Source of the DNA: CAKVOD01 sp964489405
Lineage (GTDB): Bacteria > Bacillota > Clostridia > Christensenellales > UBA1242
Length of the DNA stretch: 22,966 nt
NCBI GenBank assembly: GCA_964489405.1
Contig: CAZAYL010000018.1
Location: forward strand, 1-22,966
Direction of reading: 5' to 3'
The stretch's first letter is position 1, and every line of letters begins with the position of its first letter. The notes under the pieces were generated by a model. The model was not told the DNA's origin and did no database searches. It saw only the letters and a program-made list of their open reading frames with translations. A program made the translations under genes and the position numbers. Below are positions 8,165 to 17,159 of this stretch, piece by piece.

Positions 8165-9001
8165 TTATTTCTCCTTCATTTCCCTTTTATAATAAAATAG
8201 ATATTGTTGTGCGTAGCCTGATAGGTCGCCAAATCTTTCGCACATTATTTTTGATTTCTGCAAGAGAGATTTATTCTTAAGGTCAAAATACTCATCACAG
8301 ACGCGCGACATCCACACGTCGACGGGAAAGACCTTCTTGCGACCAAGCCCAAACAACATAATACAATCAGCAACTTTTTCGCCCACGCCTTTCAATTTTA
8401 GCAATTCCGCTTTGCAAGTGCAGTCGTCGGCACAAACAAAATTTTCGAGTTTATCATAACTCAAGTTTTTGATTGTATCGACGAGATATTGCGAGCGGTA
8501 CCCGCAACCGAATTTATCAAAGTCTTTTTTTGTAACTTGCTGGAGTGCTTGGAGTGTTGGAAATGCAAAATAATTATCGCACTTTTGCCCAAAACTTGCA
8601 CACAGCAAATTGATTGTGCGTTTGATGCGTGAGATGTTGTTGTTCGCGGAAATTATGAAAGAAATAATCATTTCAAGAAGCTCTTGTTTCGCGATTCGAA
8701 TTCCGCTACCAAAAGAAATAGCTTTCTTTAAAATTGGTGTTTTCATAAGTTCCGCTTTAATTATACCATAATCCGTTGTTAAATCAAAGTATTTTTCATA
8801 ATATTTTATGTGATTGCTTTCAATTATTGCGCTTTTCTTGTCATTTTTGTATACTATTGCTTCATATTTTGACGACTTAACTACAAAATTCGTGATTTTG
8901 TCATCATATCTAAACATTTGTCCGCATTCACAGATATGCTTGATATTGAAATCTTTTGGCGATGGTATAATTATTTTATTTTTCTCTATTATATATTCCA
9001 T
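8165..9001 (-). CDS. ogg: 8-oxoguanine DNA glycosylase/AP lyase, OGG1 type
   Basis: Removes 8-oxoguanine from DNA in base excision repair. Its 278 residues show the OGG N-terminal domain with CGQMFRYD (26-33), a SANNNISRIKR segment (118-128) typical of OGG1, then helix-hairpin-helix LKGVGEKVADC with the expected catalytic Lys209, and PVDVW with catalytic Asp228. This is the HhH-GPD layout of the OGG1 group rather than MutY, Nth or AlkA: there is no FeS cluster cysteine loop at the C-terminus. The start codon overlaps the recN coding end by 13 bases, indicating translational coupling; the ribosome site is weak (GGAAAAT). Confidence 0.93.
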   Translation of the reverse strand: MEYIIEKNKIIIPSPKDFNIKHICECGQMFRYDDKITNFVVKSSKYEAIVYKNDKKSAIIESNHIKYYEKYFDLTTDYGIIKAELMKTPILKKAISFGSGIRIAKQELLEMIISFIISANNNISRIKRTINLLCASFGQKCDNYFAFPTLQALQQVTKKDFDKFGCGYRSQYLVDTIKNLSYDKLENFVCADDCTCKAELLKLKGVGEKVADCIMLFGLGRKKVFPVDVWMSRVCDEYFDLKNKSLLQKSKIMCERFGDLSGYAQQYLFYYKREMKEK

Positions 9002-10689
9002 TTTTTCTTATTTTCCGTTGCCCATTGTTTCATTTCTTTTGCAAATTCTATTGCGTGAGAACCGATGTTGGCACCACCTGAAAGGCGGGCAATTTCGTCA
9101 AGACTTTCTTGCTCATTTTGCAATTTTAGGTGTGTATAGGTTTTGCCGTCCTTTTCGAATTTCTCGATTTTGAAAAGACAATCAGCCATTGCAACTATTT
9201 GTGGCAAGTGTGAGATTGTGATGACTTGGCAACTGGTTGCAATTTTGTTGAGTTTGATTGCAATTGTTTGTCCGATGTGCCCGCTGATACCTGCGTCGAT
9301 TTCGTCGTAGACTTGTGTGCCGATATTGTTGAGTTTGGCAAGACTACTTTTGAACGCGAGCATAAAGCGCGAGAGTTCGCCCCCACTGATGATTTTGGAT
9401 AGCTCTTTGACGGGTTCGCCAGCATTTGCTGAGAATAAAAATACCACTTTGTCAAATCCGTTTTGGGTGAGGTTTTGCTCGTCAAAAATTGATTGGATAT
9501 CGACGACAAATTGAGATTTCTCCATTCCTAAATCTTTGAGTTCGTGCAAAATGTCATTTTCGAGTGCGCGTGCATATTTTGTGCGAGTTGCGGTCAATTC
9601 TTCGCCGATTGTTTTTAGTTCTTTTATTTTGCTTGTAAGTGCAGTATTTAATTTAATGATTGTTTGTTCGGCGTTAATCAAATTGTTGAGTTCTATTTCC
9701 GCTTCGTCTTTAGTTTTTAGCACGTCGTCTATTGTTGCGCCGTATTTGCGTTTTAGCATTTTGATTAAGTCTAGGCGTCCATCGACTTTAGCAAATTCTT
9801 CCGCGTCAAAGTCGCAAGCGTCTGCTGAATTTGCCAAACTTGATGAGATGTCGTCGATTTCGGCGTCGAGTGAATACAATCTGTCGACAATTTCTTGCAT
9901 TGAGGGGTCGATATTCACTATTGTATTTAACTTATTTTTTGCACTAGATACGGCAAGTCTTGCGCTGTATTCATCGCCGTCGAGTGCTTGGCGCGCGACT
10001 AGGTACGCTTCTTTTAGTTTTTCCGCGTTTGCCATAATTTCTTTTTGTGCAGATAAACTTTCGTCCTCGCCGATTTGTGGAGAAATTGAGTTGATTTCAT
10101 TTATTTGATAATTTAGAAAATCAATTTTCCTTGCTCTTTCACTTTCATCTCCACCTAGGTCGCTAATTTGTTTTTTGATTTCACGACATTCATCAAACTT
10201 TTGATTAAAACTTTCGCTTAATTCGAAAATTTCGGCACCGCCAAAGTCGTCAAGAACTTGTAGGTGTCGCTTTTCGTCGAGTAAGTTGGCGTGTTCAAAT
10301 TGCCCATACACGTCGCAAAGTGTGATTGTAAGGCGTTTTAGCATTGCGAGAGTTTGTGAAACACCATTGACTTTGATTTCATTCTTGCCGTCTATGGTCA
10401 TTCTGCGGACAATTATTATTGTATTTTCTTGTTCGACGTCCATTTCCTGCAGTATGCCTGCTATTTTATCATTCATTTGAACTTCAAATTCGAGCGTAAC
10501 TTTGGCATAGTCTTGCCCATTTCGTATCAAACTTTTGTCGGCACGTGAACCGAGCGCAAAACAAAGGGCGTTGATGATTATACTTTTACCTGCACCTGTT
10601 TCCCCACTCAAGACATTTAGTCCATTTGCAAACTCAATTGTTTGCTCTTGAATTAGGGCAATGTTCTCAATTTTTATTGATTTTATCAT
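8989..10689 (-). CDS. recN: DNA repair ATPase RecN (SMC-like)
   Basis: Cytoplasmic SMC-like ATPase acting early in double-strand break repair and recombination. The 566 residues are the normal length. Seen: Walker A GETGAGKS at residues 29-36, a long central coiled coil rich in Glu/Lys/Leu, an ABC signature ISGGELSRFMLA, Walker B QVYDEIDAGISG and a switch histidine in ISHLPQ. Relatives mostly have FDEID where this one has YDEID. The ribosome site GGAGTG lies 8 bases before ATG. It has its own promoter and leads the operon recN-ogg-nyn-ppa. I saw no GAAC-N4-GTTC LexA box at the promoter, so SOS control is not supported by the sequence. Confidence 0.95.
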   Translation of the reverse strand: MIKSIKIENIALIQEQTIEFANGLNVLSGETGAGKSIIINALCFALGSRADKSLIRNGQDYAKVTLEFEVQMNDKIAGILQEMDVEQENTIIIVRRMTIDGKNEIKVNGVSQTLAMLKRLTITLCDVYGQFEHANLLDEKRHLQVLDDFGGAEIFELSESFNQKFDECREIKKQISDLGGDESERARKIDFLNYQINEINSISPQIGEDESLSAQKEIMANAEKLKEAYLVARQALDGDEYSARLAVSSAKNKLNTIVNIDPSMQEIVDRLYSLDAEIDDISSSLANSADACDFDAEEFAKVDGRLDLIKMLKRKYGATIDDVLKTKDEAEIELNNLINAEQTIIKLNTALTSKIKELKTIGEELTATRTKYARALENDILHELKDLGMEKSQFVVDIQSIFDEQNLTQNGFDKVVFLFSANAGEPVKELSKIISGGELSRFMLAFKSSLAKLNNIGTQVYDEIDAGISGHIGQTIAIKLNKIATSCQVITISHLPQIVAMADCLFKIEKFEKDGKTYTHLKLQNEQESLDEIARLSGGANIGSHAIEFAKEMKQWATENKKKWNI

Positions 10690-10727
10690 TTGGTTTCACT
10701 CCAAAATATAGAAATTTTGTTTTAATT

Positions 10728-10756
10728 ATTATAGCATAATATCAAAAAATAGGCAA
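10728..10756 (-). promoter_or_regulatory. Promoter of the recN operon, embedded in the prsA terminator
   Basis: Minus strand: -35 TTGCCT (10751-10756), 17-base spacer, -10 TATAAT (10728-10733). The -35 box lies inside the stem of the terminator hairpin of the upstream gene, so the U-tract and the promoter spacer share bases. The expected start site is about 30 bases before the recN ATG. Confidence 0.7.
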
Positions 10757-10777
10757 CTATTTCTAGTTGTCTATTTT
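10744..10777 (-). terminator. Intrinsic terminator of prsA
   Basis: A 14-bp stem with one mismatch (arms 10764-10777 and 10746-10759, loop 10760-10763) followed on the minus strand by six T residues (10749-10744). It lies 11 bases beyond the prsA stop codon. The stem is AT-rich, so efficiency is uncertain. Confidence 0.75.
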
Positions 10778-10787
10778 GAATTTATCA

Positions 10788-12452
10788 TTATTTTAAGTAA
10801 TTGCCAAGGCGAGTTTTGTAGATAGTGATTTTCTTGCCGTCGCGAATTTGGTCTATTAACTTTTCTTGTTGAGTGCTGTAACTGCTTGTTGTAACTTTGG
10901 ATATGAACAAGTCGAGCATATTTTTGGTGCTTGATGACTTCAATTTTGCATTTTGAAGGTCATCGATAGTTGTTGCATCGATATTGTCATTTGCGTTACT
11001 AGGAACTCCTGTGAACATAATGATGTGTGCACCGTATTCGGTGTAGACAAGTCTTGAATACGAACCGACTTGCCCTGTCGCTTGCAACTCTCTTGATGCG
11101 GTTGCAAATTCTTCGACCATTGAATCATATTCTTCGTCGAGTGGAATGGCATAGTCATAATCTCTTGAAAGGAATGAACTCTCAGATGTGTACTTATATA
11201 TTAAATCCGTAAATGCGTTGATTTTAGCGTTTGCGTCCGAACCATATACTGCAAGGGTTGAATCGACTTCTGCGAGCACTGCTTCAGCAGACTTAACCAC
11301 CGTTGTATCATTGCCTTCGCTATCTCTTGCGGTTGCCTTGAGTTCTGTGCGCAAAGTTGCAATGTTGGCGTCCTTTTCTTCTTCGGTGATGACGCCTTGT
11401 TTGACCTGTTTTTCCCATTCGGTGATTTTAGCTTTCTGCTCATCGGAGTAGCCAATTAGCAAGTGACTGACATAGAACCAACCTTGCGTCGGGTGGTAAT
11501 AGACGCTCGTTGCGTCCGATTTCATTGCGTCGTTGTATGCGGAAATATTATTACTATACAATTCTTTCTGCCCTTTCATTGTTGCTTTGTAGTTCTCGAG
11601 AACTTGATCAGCAGAAATTGTGTAAGATTCTTCGAATCTCTCTTGATATTTTTCGATATACTTATTGTCAACTTGAATTGCGTAAACTCTATTGAGTTCT
11701 CTCTCAAAAATCGCCCACGATGTGTTATCGTCGTAATTTTTGTAACTTTCGTTCGTTTTCAAGTCTTTGATAAATCTTTTCAATTCTTCTTCTTTAAGCC
11801 CGTCGGTGTAGTCGGACAACTTTGATTTGAGTGCTCCTACGGTTGTGAACCCTTTGGAGTTCGACTCACTTGCTTGCCAGAAATATGATTTGAATGGATT
11901 TGGATTGACGACTGTGTCGACGCGTGCGTCATCGTCAATGTCGACTTTGACAAGTTTGCCATTTTGGACGATATAGGAATGCTCGTATTCACTTCTGCCG
12001 ACAAACTCATTTGTTTCATCCTCTTCCTCTTCTTCTTCGTCGGCGTCAAGCCCCCACTCGGAATAAATCGTGTCCTTGTATGAATCCATTTTCTCGTACA
12101 CGTAATCATAGACGGCAGTCCAACAATCGTTGATTTCGGCAGTTGTTAGGGTGTAGCCTTTTTCGTCTTTGAGATAATTGACAAGTAATTTCCTATCAAT
12201 TATCATATCAAGTACTTTCTCGGTTGCTTCTTTAGTTGTTGAACCATTTTGGACATAGGTGCTAGCATAATTTGAGTAATAAATCAAAAATTCCTCCATT
12301 GAAACGGTCAATTTATTCTTATCATCTAGCTTAACTTCTGCGACAGTTTGGCTCATATATTTTTCTGTATCTTGAGTCACGAGTGTACAACCGCTAAAAA
12401 CAGTGATTGTAAATACTAAGACTGCGACTATCAAATAGTTAATTTTATTCAC
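10788..12452 (-). CDS. prsA: PrsA/SurA-like lipoprotein, parvulin-type foldase
   Basis: A 554-residue lipoprotein, probably a peptidyl-prolyl isomerase/chaperone helping secreted proteins fold outside the membrane. Seen: a signal peptide with a lysine, a hydrophobic core and lipobox VFSGC (lipidated Cys22), an N-terminal SurA/PrsA-like helical region (MEEFLIYYSNYAS onward), a very acidic Asp/Glu run near residues 135-147, and a PPIC-like segment from FYVSHLLIGYS to GAHIIMFTG. The PPIC region contains an inserted helix-rich stretch, so isomerase activity is uncertain. The start codon is GTG (CAC on the plus strand at 12450-12452), supported by GGAG 8 bases upstream. It is larger than typical PrsA (about 300 residues). 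It follows mfd by 97 bases and has its own promoter. Confidence 0.85.
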   Translation of the reverse strand: MNKINYLIVAVLVFTITVFSGCTLVTQDTEKYMSQTVAEVKLDDKNKLTVSMEEFLIYYSNYASTYVQNGSTTKEATEKVLDMIIDRKLLVNYLKDEKGYTLTTAEINDCWTAVYDYVYEKMDSYKDTIYSEWGLDADEEEEEEDETNEFVGRSEYEHSYIVQNGKLVKVDIDDDARVDTVVNPNPFKSYFWQASESNSKGFTTVGALKSKLSDYTDGLKEEELKRFIKDLKTNESYKNYDDNTSWAIFERELNRVYAIQVDNKYIEKYQERFEESYTISADQVLENYKATMKGQKELYSNNISAYNDAMKSDATSVYYHPTQGWFYVSHLLIGYSDEQKAKITEWEKQVKQGVITEEEKDANIATLRTELKATARDSEGNDTTVVKSAEAVLAEVDSTLAVYGSDANAKINAFTDLIYKYTSESSFLSRDYDYAIPLDEEYDSMVEEFATASRELQATGQVGSYSRLVYTEYGAHIIMFTGVPSNANDNIDATTIDDLQNAKLKSSSTKNMLDLFISKVTTSSYSTQQEKLIDQIRDGKKITIYKTRLGNYLK

Positions 12453-12474
12453 AATGTGTCTCCATATTTATTAT

Positions 12475-12491
12475 TGTGGAATTGCTCCACA
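12475..12491. promoter_or_regulatory. Inverted repeat in the prsA leader
   Basis: A perfect 6-bp dyad TGTGGA/TCCACA with a 5-base centre, between the -10 box and the ribosome site of prsA. It could be an operator or a short 5' stem-loop in the mRNA; nothing in the sequence separates the two. Confidence 0.4.
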
Positions 12492-12505
12492 CAAAGTTTG
12501 CAATA

Positions 12506-12534
12506 ATTATAACAAATCTTTTTAAAAAAAGCAA
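12506..12534 (-). promoter_or_regulatory. Promoter of prsA
   Basis: Minus strand: -35 TTGCTT (12529-12534), 17-base spacer, -10 TATAAT (12506-12511). It lies wholly in the mfd-prsA gap. The leader to the GTG start is about 45 bases. Confidence 0.7.
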
Positions 12535-12549
12535 ATGATTAGACTACAA

Positions 12550-15500
12550 TTATTTTGCAATTTTGACATTTTCTAGTATATTGTCAAGGTTTGTCATTAT
12601 TTTGGAATTATCATTAAATATTATGTGATAGTATTCACCAAATTTTTCGATACGAGTATTAGGTATTGAAAAATCAGGTTCTTTCTCTAATTCAATGAAA
12701 TTTTTGCCATTTTGCTTCATTATTATACGGCGCGCGTGGTGCGATTTTAGGATATTTTTTGCACACGCAATTTTTGCAAGGTTAATTGTTGATTGTGGGA
12801 TTGCGCCATAACTAAAACGCAATTTTTCCATTTGTTTATTGAACTCTTCTTGACTTGTGAGCTTCGATATGATGTCGATGATTTCCATTTTTGCGCTTTG
12901 CAAGGAAATGTAATAATCAGGAATTTCTGCTTGAATGTCGACGTCGACTTTTGTGTCGATTTCGGTTTTCTCTTCTTTACCTTTTAAAGTTGCGATGACT
13001 TGCTCGAGGAGTTTGCAATACATATCGTAGCCGACTTTTTCGAGATGTCCACTTTGTTTTTCGCCGAGAACTGTACCTGCGCCACGCAATTCAAGGTCGC
13101 GCATAGCAATTTTGAAGCCACTGCCGAGTTCGGTATATTCTTGCATTGCTTGCAGACGTTTTTGTCCCTCTTCGCTCAATGCTTTGAATGCCTTAAATGT
13201 AAAATATGCGTATGCTTGCGCGCTTGAACGCCCAACTCGTCCACGCAATTGGTAGAGTTGACTCAAACCAAATTTGTCGGCGTCGACAACAATCATTGTG
13301 TTGGCATTTGGTAGGTCAATGCCGTTTTCGATTAATGTTGTGGCGACTAGGATATCAATTTTACAATCAAAGACGTCTTTCATTGTATTTTCTAGTTGTT
13401 CCTTTTGCATTTGCCCGTGCGCGTAACCTATGCGTGCTTGTGGCAATAATTTGCGCAATTCAAAAACATATTCTTCGAGTCCTTCGACGCGATTTTTGAC
13501 AATCAAGATTTGCCCACCACGTGCAAGCTCACGACTGACTGCTGTTAGTACGACGGCATTTGAATATTCGCAAATAGTTGTTTGGACAGATTTGCGCATT
13601 TTGGGTGCGGTCGCGATTGTTGAGATGTCGCGAATGCCGACAAGCGACATATGCAAAGTACGGGGAATTGGGGTGGCAGACATTGACAAAACATCGATGT
13701 TGTGTTTCAACTTCTTTATTTTTTCCTTATCTTTTACGCCGAGTTTTTGTTCTTCATCACAGATTAAAAGTCCTAAGTTTTTAAATGTAATTTTTTCATT
13801 CAAAATTTTTTGCGTGCCGATAAGTAAGTCAATTTTGCCTTTGGCGAGTTTTTCGGCAATTTCTTTTTGCTCATTTGGGGTTTTGAACCGATTTAACACT
13901 GCAATTTTGACGCCAAAACCGCTGAAGCGAGCAAGTGCAGACTTATAGTGCTGTTCGCTCAAAATTGTAGTTGGGGCAAGCAAAACGACTTGCTTATTGT
14001 TGTCGATTGCAATCATTGCGGTGCGGAATGCGACTTCGGTTTTGCCATAGCCGACGTCTCCGCAAATGAGTCTATCCATAATTTTCCCGCTAGCCATATC
14101 CGCTTTGACGTCCGCAATTGCTTTGAGTTGGTCGGGCGTTTCGTCATAGACAAAATTTTCTTCAAACTGCTTTTGCAAGAACGTATCAATTTCATATTTG
14201 TGCCCTTGCGACTTTTCGCGTTCGGCGTAAATTTTGAGCATATCGGTTGCCATAACTTCGAGTTGTTGACGGACGCGTTTTTTTGCGCGCTCGAACTCGG
14301 CACCCCCGATTTTGTTGAGTTTTGGGGCGGTTTCAGCGCCGATGTACTTGCTGATTTCATTTGCGTTTTCGACGGGGAGATACAATTTGTCTGTGCCGTC
14401 GTATTTTATGACAATATAGTCGCGCGTGTAGCCGGATATTTTCATTTTTTGGATGCCGAGGCACTGCCCTATGCCGTGGAATGAATGGACGACGTAATCC
14501 CCTGTTTGTGGGAGTTCGAAAAAGGGCTTTTCGGCGCTAGTTTGCGATTTTTTAGCGGGTTTTCCAGCCCCGTATGGAATTAGCGCGATTTTTTCCTTTA
14601 TTAATATACAGCCGATTGGCAAAGTTTGCTCAATAATTTTGACGCCACTTTCGTATGTGCGGTCAAGTGTTTTTTCGACTTTGAATGGTATTAGTTGATT
14701 GTCAAAAAACTCCGTTAAAAAACTGCGGTCGATTTCACTTGATGTAAAGAGCCGAATAGCAAACTTTTCTTCGAGCATTCTTTTGATATCATATGCCATA
14801 ATTTCGGGACGGTTTTTGTAATTTTGCGATGCTTCGCTTTCAAACTCTATGTTTGCTTTATCAATAAAACTATCAAATGCAATTATTGTTCGCTTATTTA
14901 ACTGCGCTTTTATTTCGTTCGCACTAAAATAATTTTTTTCGTAACCTTGGTACACTTGTCCTTGTGCTAGGTATTCTGCGATATTGTGCAACTGTGTTTG
15001 TAGGTGATTTTCAAGTGATTGACTAATGAGCTGTGGCTCGTCAAGAACTACTGTTGCATTTGGTATTAAATTCAAAAAAAATTCATTATTTACTGCAAAA
15101 TTTAGGAAACTATAACTATTTGGCGCGGTAAATGAATGTAAATTTTCGTCGATTTGCGCTTTGATTGCCAAAAACACTGCACTACTATCTGCGCTTTCGC
15201 AATTTTGGCACGCATTCAACGCTTGAATGAGCACATTTTGGTCACTTTCAGAAAAAAGCGTATTGGGGAAAATGGTAATTTCATCTAACGATTTTATTGC
15301 GATGTTGTCCTCAAAATTCATTACTTTTATGCTTTCAATTTCGTCGTCGAAAAAACTTATGCGGACGCTAGTGTTTTCGCTTGAAATGTCGATGATATCT
15401 CCGCGAATGGCAAACTGCCCTGTTTTCTCGATTTTAGCAACACGCGAAAATCCGAGTTTTGCTAGATGCAACGCTTCGCGAGAAAGTGTTTGCCCAACTT

Positions 15501-15873
15501 TGAACGCAATTGCATTTGATTTGAATTTTTCCAAACTTTGAAAGCGCGTTGTCAGTGCGCGAACGTCGACGACGATACAATCGCATTTCTTATCGATGAT
15601 TGAACTCAAAACTTTGATTTTGTAGGAGTTTGAGTTGCTGTAGGAGTACACTATTGGTTCGTCAATATATGGAAACGCCACTGGTTTGCGCGATAGTGTG
15701 GATAACTCGGCGCAAATGTGGTCAATTTGTTCACTATTTGGCACAACATAGACAAAAAAATCTTTCAGGCACGCTGAACAAAAGAGACGCTGACCGAGTT
15801 GACAGCCAGCGACCACTTCGCGCGCGCCATTTTTGACACTTAATAGTTTTTTCAAACTCTCAGAAAGTTCCAT
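12550..15873 (-). CDS. mfd: Transcription-repair coupling factor Mfd
   Basis: Displaces RNA polymerase stalled at DNA lesions and recruits UvrA. From the chosen start, 1107 residues, in the normal range. Domains seen in order: a UvrB-like N-terminal module with the FPYIDEPIVYSYSNSN segment; an RNA-polymerase-interacting module at about 455-520 (GDYVVHSFHGIG, YIVIKYDGTDKLYLP); helicase motor with Walker A GDVGYGKT (605-612), DEEQ box (706-709), SATPIPRTL, and motif VI RGRVGRS; then a C-terminal TRCF domain. The frame is open further upstream (to 15921, overlapping pth). I prefer the ATG at 15873 because MELSESLKKLL aligns with the usual Mfd N-terminus and it lies 1 base after the pth stop. No strong ribosome site is at the usual distance (AAAGGAAAA lies about 14 bases upstream), suggesting coupling to pth translation. 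Confidence 0.95.
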   Translation of the reverse strand: MELSESLKKLLSVKNGAREVVAGCQLGQRLFCSACLKDFFVYVVPNSEQIDHICAELSTLSRKPVAFPYIDEPIVYSYSNSNSYKIKVLSSIIDKKCDCIVVDVRALTTRFQSLEKFKSNAIAFKVGQTLSREALHLAKLGFSRVAKIEKTGQFAIRGDIIDISSENTSVRISFFDDEIESIKVMNFEDNIAIKSLDEITIFPNTLFSESDQNVLIQALNACQNCESADSSAVFLAIKAQIDENLHSFTAPNSYSFLNFAVNNEFFLNLIPNATVVLDEPQLISQSLENHLQTQLHNIAEYLAQGQVYQGYEKNYFSANEIKAQLNKRTIIAFDSFIDKANIEFESEASQNYKNRPEIMAYDIKRMLEEKFAIRLFTSSEIDRSFLTEFFDNQLIPFKVEKTLDRTYESGVKIIEQTLPIGCILIKEKIALIPYGAGKPAKKSQTSAEKPFFELPQTGDYVVHSFHGIGQCLGIQKMKISGYTRDYIVIKYDGTDKLYLPVENANEISKYIGAETAPKLNKIGGAEFERAKKRVRQQLEVMATDMLKIYAEREKSQGHKYEIDTFLQKQFEENFVYDETPDQLKAIADVKADMASGKIMDRLICGDVGYGKTEVAFRTAMIAIDNNKQVVLLAPTTILSEQHYKSALARFSGFGVKIAVLNRFKTPNEQKEIAEKLAKGKIDLLIGTQKILNEKITFKNLGLLICDEEQKLGVKDKEKIKKLKHNIDVLSMSATPIPRTLHMSLVGIRDISTIATAPKMRKSVQTTICEYSNAVVLTAVSRELARGGQILIVKNRVEGLEEYVFELRKLLPQARIGYAHGQMQKEQLENTMKDVFDCKIDILVATTLIENGIDLPNANTMIVVDADKFGLSQLYQLRGRVGRSSAQAYAYFTFKAFKALSEEGQKRLQAMQEYTELGSGFKIAMRDLELRGAGTVLGEKQSGHLEKVGYDMYCKLLEQVIATLKGKEEKTEIDTKVDVDIQAEIPDYYISLQSAKMEIIDIISKLTSQEEFNKQMEKLRFSYGAIPQSTINLAKIACAKNILKSHHARRIIMKQNGKNFIELEKEPDFSIPNTRIEKFGEYYHIIFNDNSKIMTNLDNILENVKIAK

Positions 15874-15874
15874 A

Positions 15875-16414
15875 TTAGTCAATAAATTTTCCTTTTGAAA
15901 TATAATTTTGAATTTTGTCAACTGCTTGACTAATTCCTTGCTCCAAAATTTTCATTTTTTCGCTTGGAACTGGGGCGAGAACATAGTCCGCAAGGTCGCC
16001 GAATTCGGGTTTACCAACACCGATGCGAATTCGTGGGAAATTCTCGGTGCCAAGTTCTTGGACACAATTTTTTAACCCGTTGTGCGTTCCGCCACTGCCG
16101 TGTGCTTTATAGCGGATTGTACCTGCTGGTAAGTCGATATCGTCGGAAATAACAACGATATTTTCGAGTGGAATTTTAAATTTTATGACAAATTCGCGCA
16201 AAGATGTTCCGCTCAAGTTCATATATGTTTGTGGCTTGGCTAGAATAATTTTCTCATCGCCAACAAAACCTTCTGCGACAAGTGCTTTACACTTATTTTT
16301 GGCAAATTCGAGATTTAAGCGCTTCGCTAAATTGTCGACCGTCAAAAACCCCATATTGTGGGGCGTACGCTCGTATTCTTTACCATAATTTCCTAATCCT
16401 ACTATTAGTAACAT
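15875..16414 (-). CDS. pth: Peptidyl-tRNA hydrolase
   Basis: Releases peptides from peptidyl-tRNAs that dropped off the ribosome, recycling tRNA. The 179 residues are slightly shorter than the common 185-195. Catalytic and binding residues are present: N9 in GLGNYG, H19 in TPHNMGF, N66 in YMNLSG, D91 in ISDDIDLP and N112 in THNGLK. A strong ribosome site AAGGAG lies 8 bases before ATG. The pth-mfd-prsA order is common in Bacillota, supporting the assignment. Its stop codon is 1 base from the mfd start. Confidence 0.96.
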   Translation of the reverse strand: MLLIVGLGNYGKEYERTPHNMGFLTVDNLAKRLNLEFAKNKCKALVAEGFVGDEKIILAKPQTYMNLSGTSLREFVIKFKIPLENIVVISDDIDLPAGTIRYKAHGSGGTHNGLKNCVQELGTENFPRIRIGVGKPEFGDLADYVLAPVPSEKMKILEQGISQAVDKIQNYISKGKFID

Positions 16415-16471
16415 ATTTTTTCTCCTTGTTTTTCAGATAAGACTTGACATAACTACAGATTTTGTCATTTT

Positions 16472-16501
16472 ATTATAATAACAAAAATTTAAGTTCTTGA
16501 A
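16472..16501 (-). promoter_or_regulatory. Possible promoter of pth-mfd
   Basis: Minus strand: -10 TATAAT (16472-16477) with a weak -35 TTCAAG (16496-16501) at 18 bases. It lies in the 109-base tadA-pth gap. The poor -35 box makes this tentative; readthrough from tadA is the alternative. Confidence 0.35.
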
Positions 16502-16523
16502 CATTTTTTTAATGACAAAATGG

Positions 16524-17027
16524 TTATTCGTCATTTTGCTGAGTAATTTTCATTCCCGCTTTTGATTTGCGGATAGTGGCAAAAAAATTTGTCAAAAGGC
16601 GGGCACATTCGTCGTGCAAAACACCACTAATGACTTCTTGCGGACGATGATTAAAACGTGTGTCCATTGGCAAATTGTAGAATGTTCCGCAACATCCAGC
16701 TTTGGGGTCGGGTGCGCCATAGACGACACGTTTTAGGCGCGAATTTATAATTGCTCCACTGCACATTGGGCAAGGTTCGAGCGTAACATACAAGGTGCAA
16801 TCGACTAGGTGCCATGTGCCGAGTTTTTTGCTCGCTTTCTTAATTGCAAGAATTTCAGCGTGGGCGGTGGCGTCCTTTGTGGTTTGACGCAAATTATGCG
16901 CGCGCGCGATAATTTTGCCGTCGTGGACAATTATGGCGCCGATTGGAACTTCGCCGAGTTTTTCCGCTTTTTGGGCTTGCAAAATTGCTTTGCGCATAAA
17001 TTTTTCATCTATAATATTCGGTTGCAT
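16524..17027 (-). CDS. tadA: tRNA adenosine(34) deaminase TadA
   Basis: Converts wobble adenosine to inosine in tRNA-Arg(ACG). Zinc site seen: H56 and catalytic E58 in TAHAE, C86 and C89 in EPCPMC. The VYGAPDPKAGCCGT loop and the RFNHRPQEVISGVL segment are typical of TadA and separate it from guanine deaminase. The frame opens at 17096, but the promoter covers that part; MQPNIIDEKF at 17027 gives 167 residues, the family length, with a modest ribosome site (TAGGT). It is followed by pth after 109 bases. Free-standing enzyme, essential in most bacteria. Confidence 0.95.
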   Translation of the reverse strand: MQPNIIDEKFMRKAILQAQKAEKLGEVPIGAIIVHDGKIIARAHNLRQTTKDATAHAEILAIKKASKKLGTWHLVDCTLYVTLEPCPMCSGAIINSRLKRVVYGAPDPKAGCCGTFYNLPMDTRFNHRPQEVISGVLHDECARLLTNFFATIRKSKAGMKITQQNDE

Positions 17028-17061
17028 ATTTTTACCTATTGTATCGACTTTTATTTTCAAT

Positions 17062-17090
17062 ATTATTACACAATTTTTCAAGATTGTCAA
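17062..17090 (-). promoter_or_regulatory. Promoter of tadA
   Basis: Minus strand: perfect -35 TTGACA (17085-17090), 17-base spacer, -10 AATAAT (17062-17067) preceded by an extended -10 TG. It lies in the 132-base divergent gap between tadA and sigK, and its position argues against translation starting at 17096. Confidence 0.75.
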
Positions 17091-17159
17091 GCGCATAGTT
17101 CCTAAGAAAAATCGATTTGGACAAGCAAATATTTATTATCTTGAACATATTTATATTTT

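Noticed and set aside
9536..10108. 190-residue plus-strand ORF opposite recN
   Set aside because: Ser/Leu-rich antisense of the coiled-coil part of recN; such shadows are expected there.
13948..14484. 178-residue plus-strand ORF opposite mfd
   Set aside because: Antisense of the conserved Mfd motor domain, no start signal.
15871..15921. Upstream start of mfd (MTKFKII...)
   Set aside because: Would overlap pth by 47 bases and add residues not typical of Mfd; no ribosome site precedes it.
16505..16545. Terminator after tadA from the CAAAATG/CATTTTG dyad
   Set aside because: On the minus strand the stem is followed by A residues rather than T residues, so it does not fit an intrinsic terminator.
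17028..17096. Upstream start of tadA
   Set aside because: The segment overlaps the -10 box of the tadA promoter and adds residues beyond the family N-terminus.
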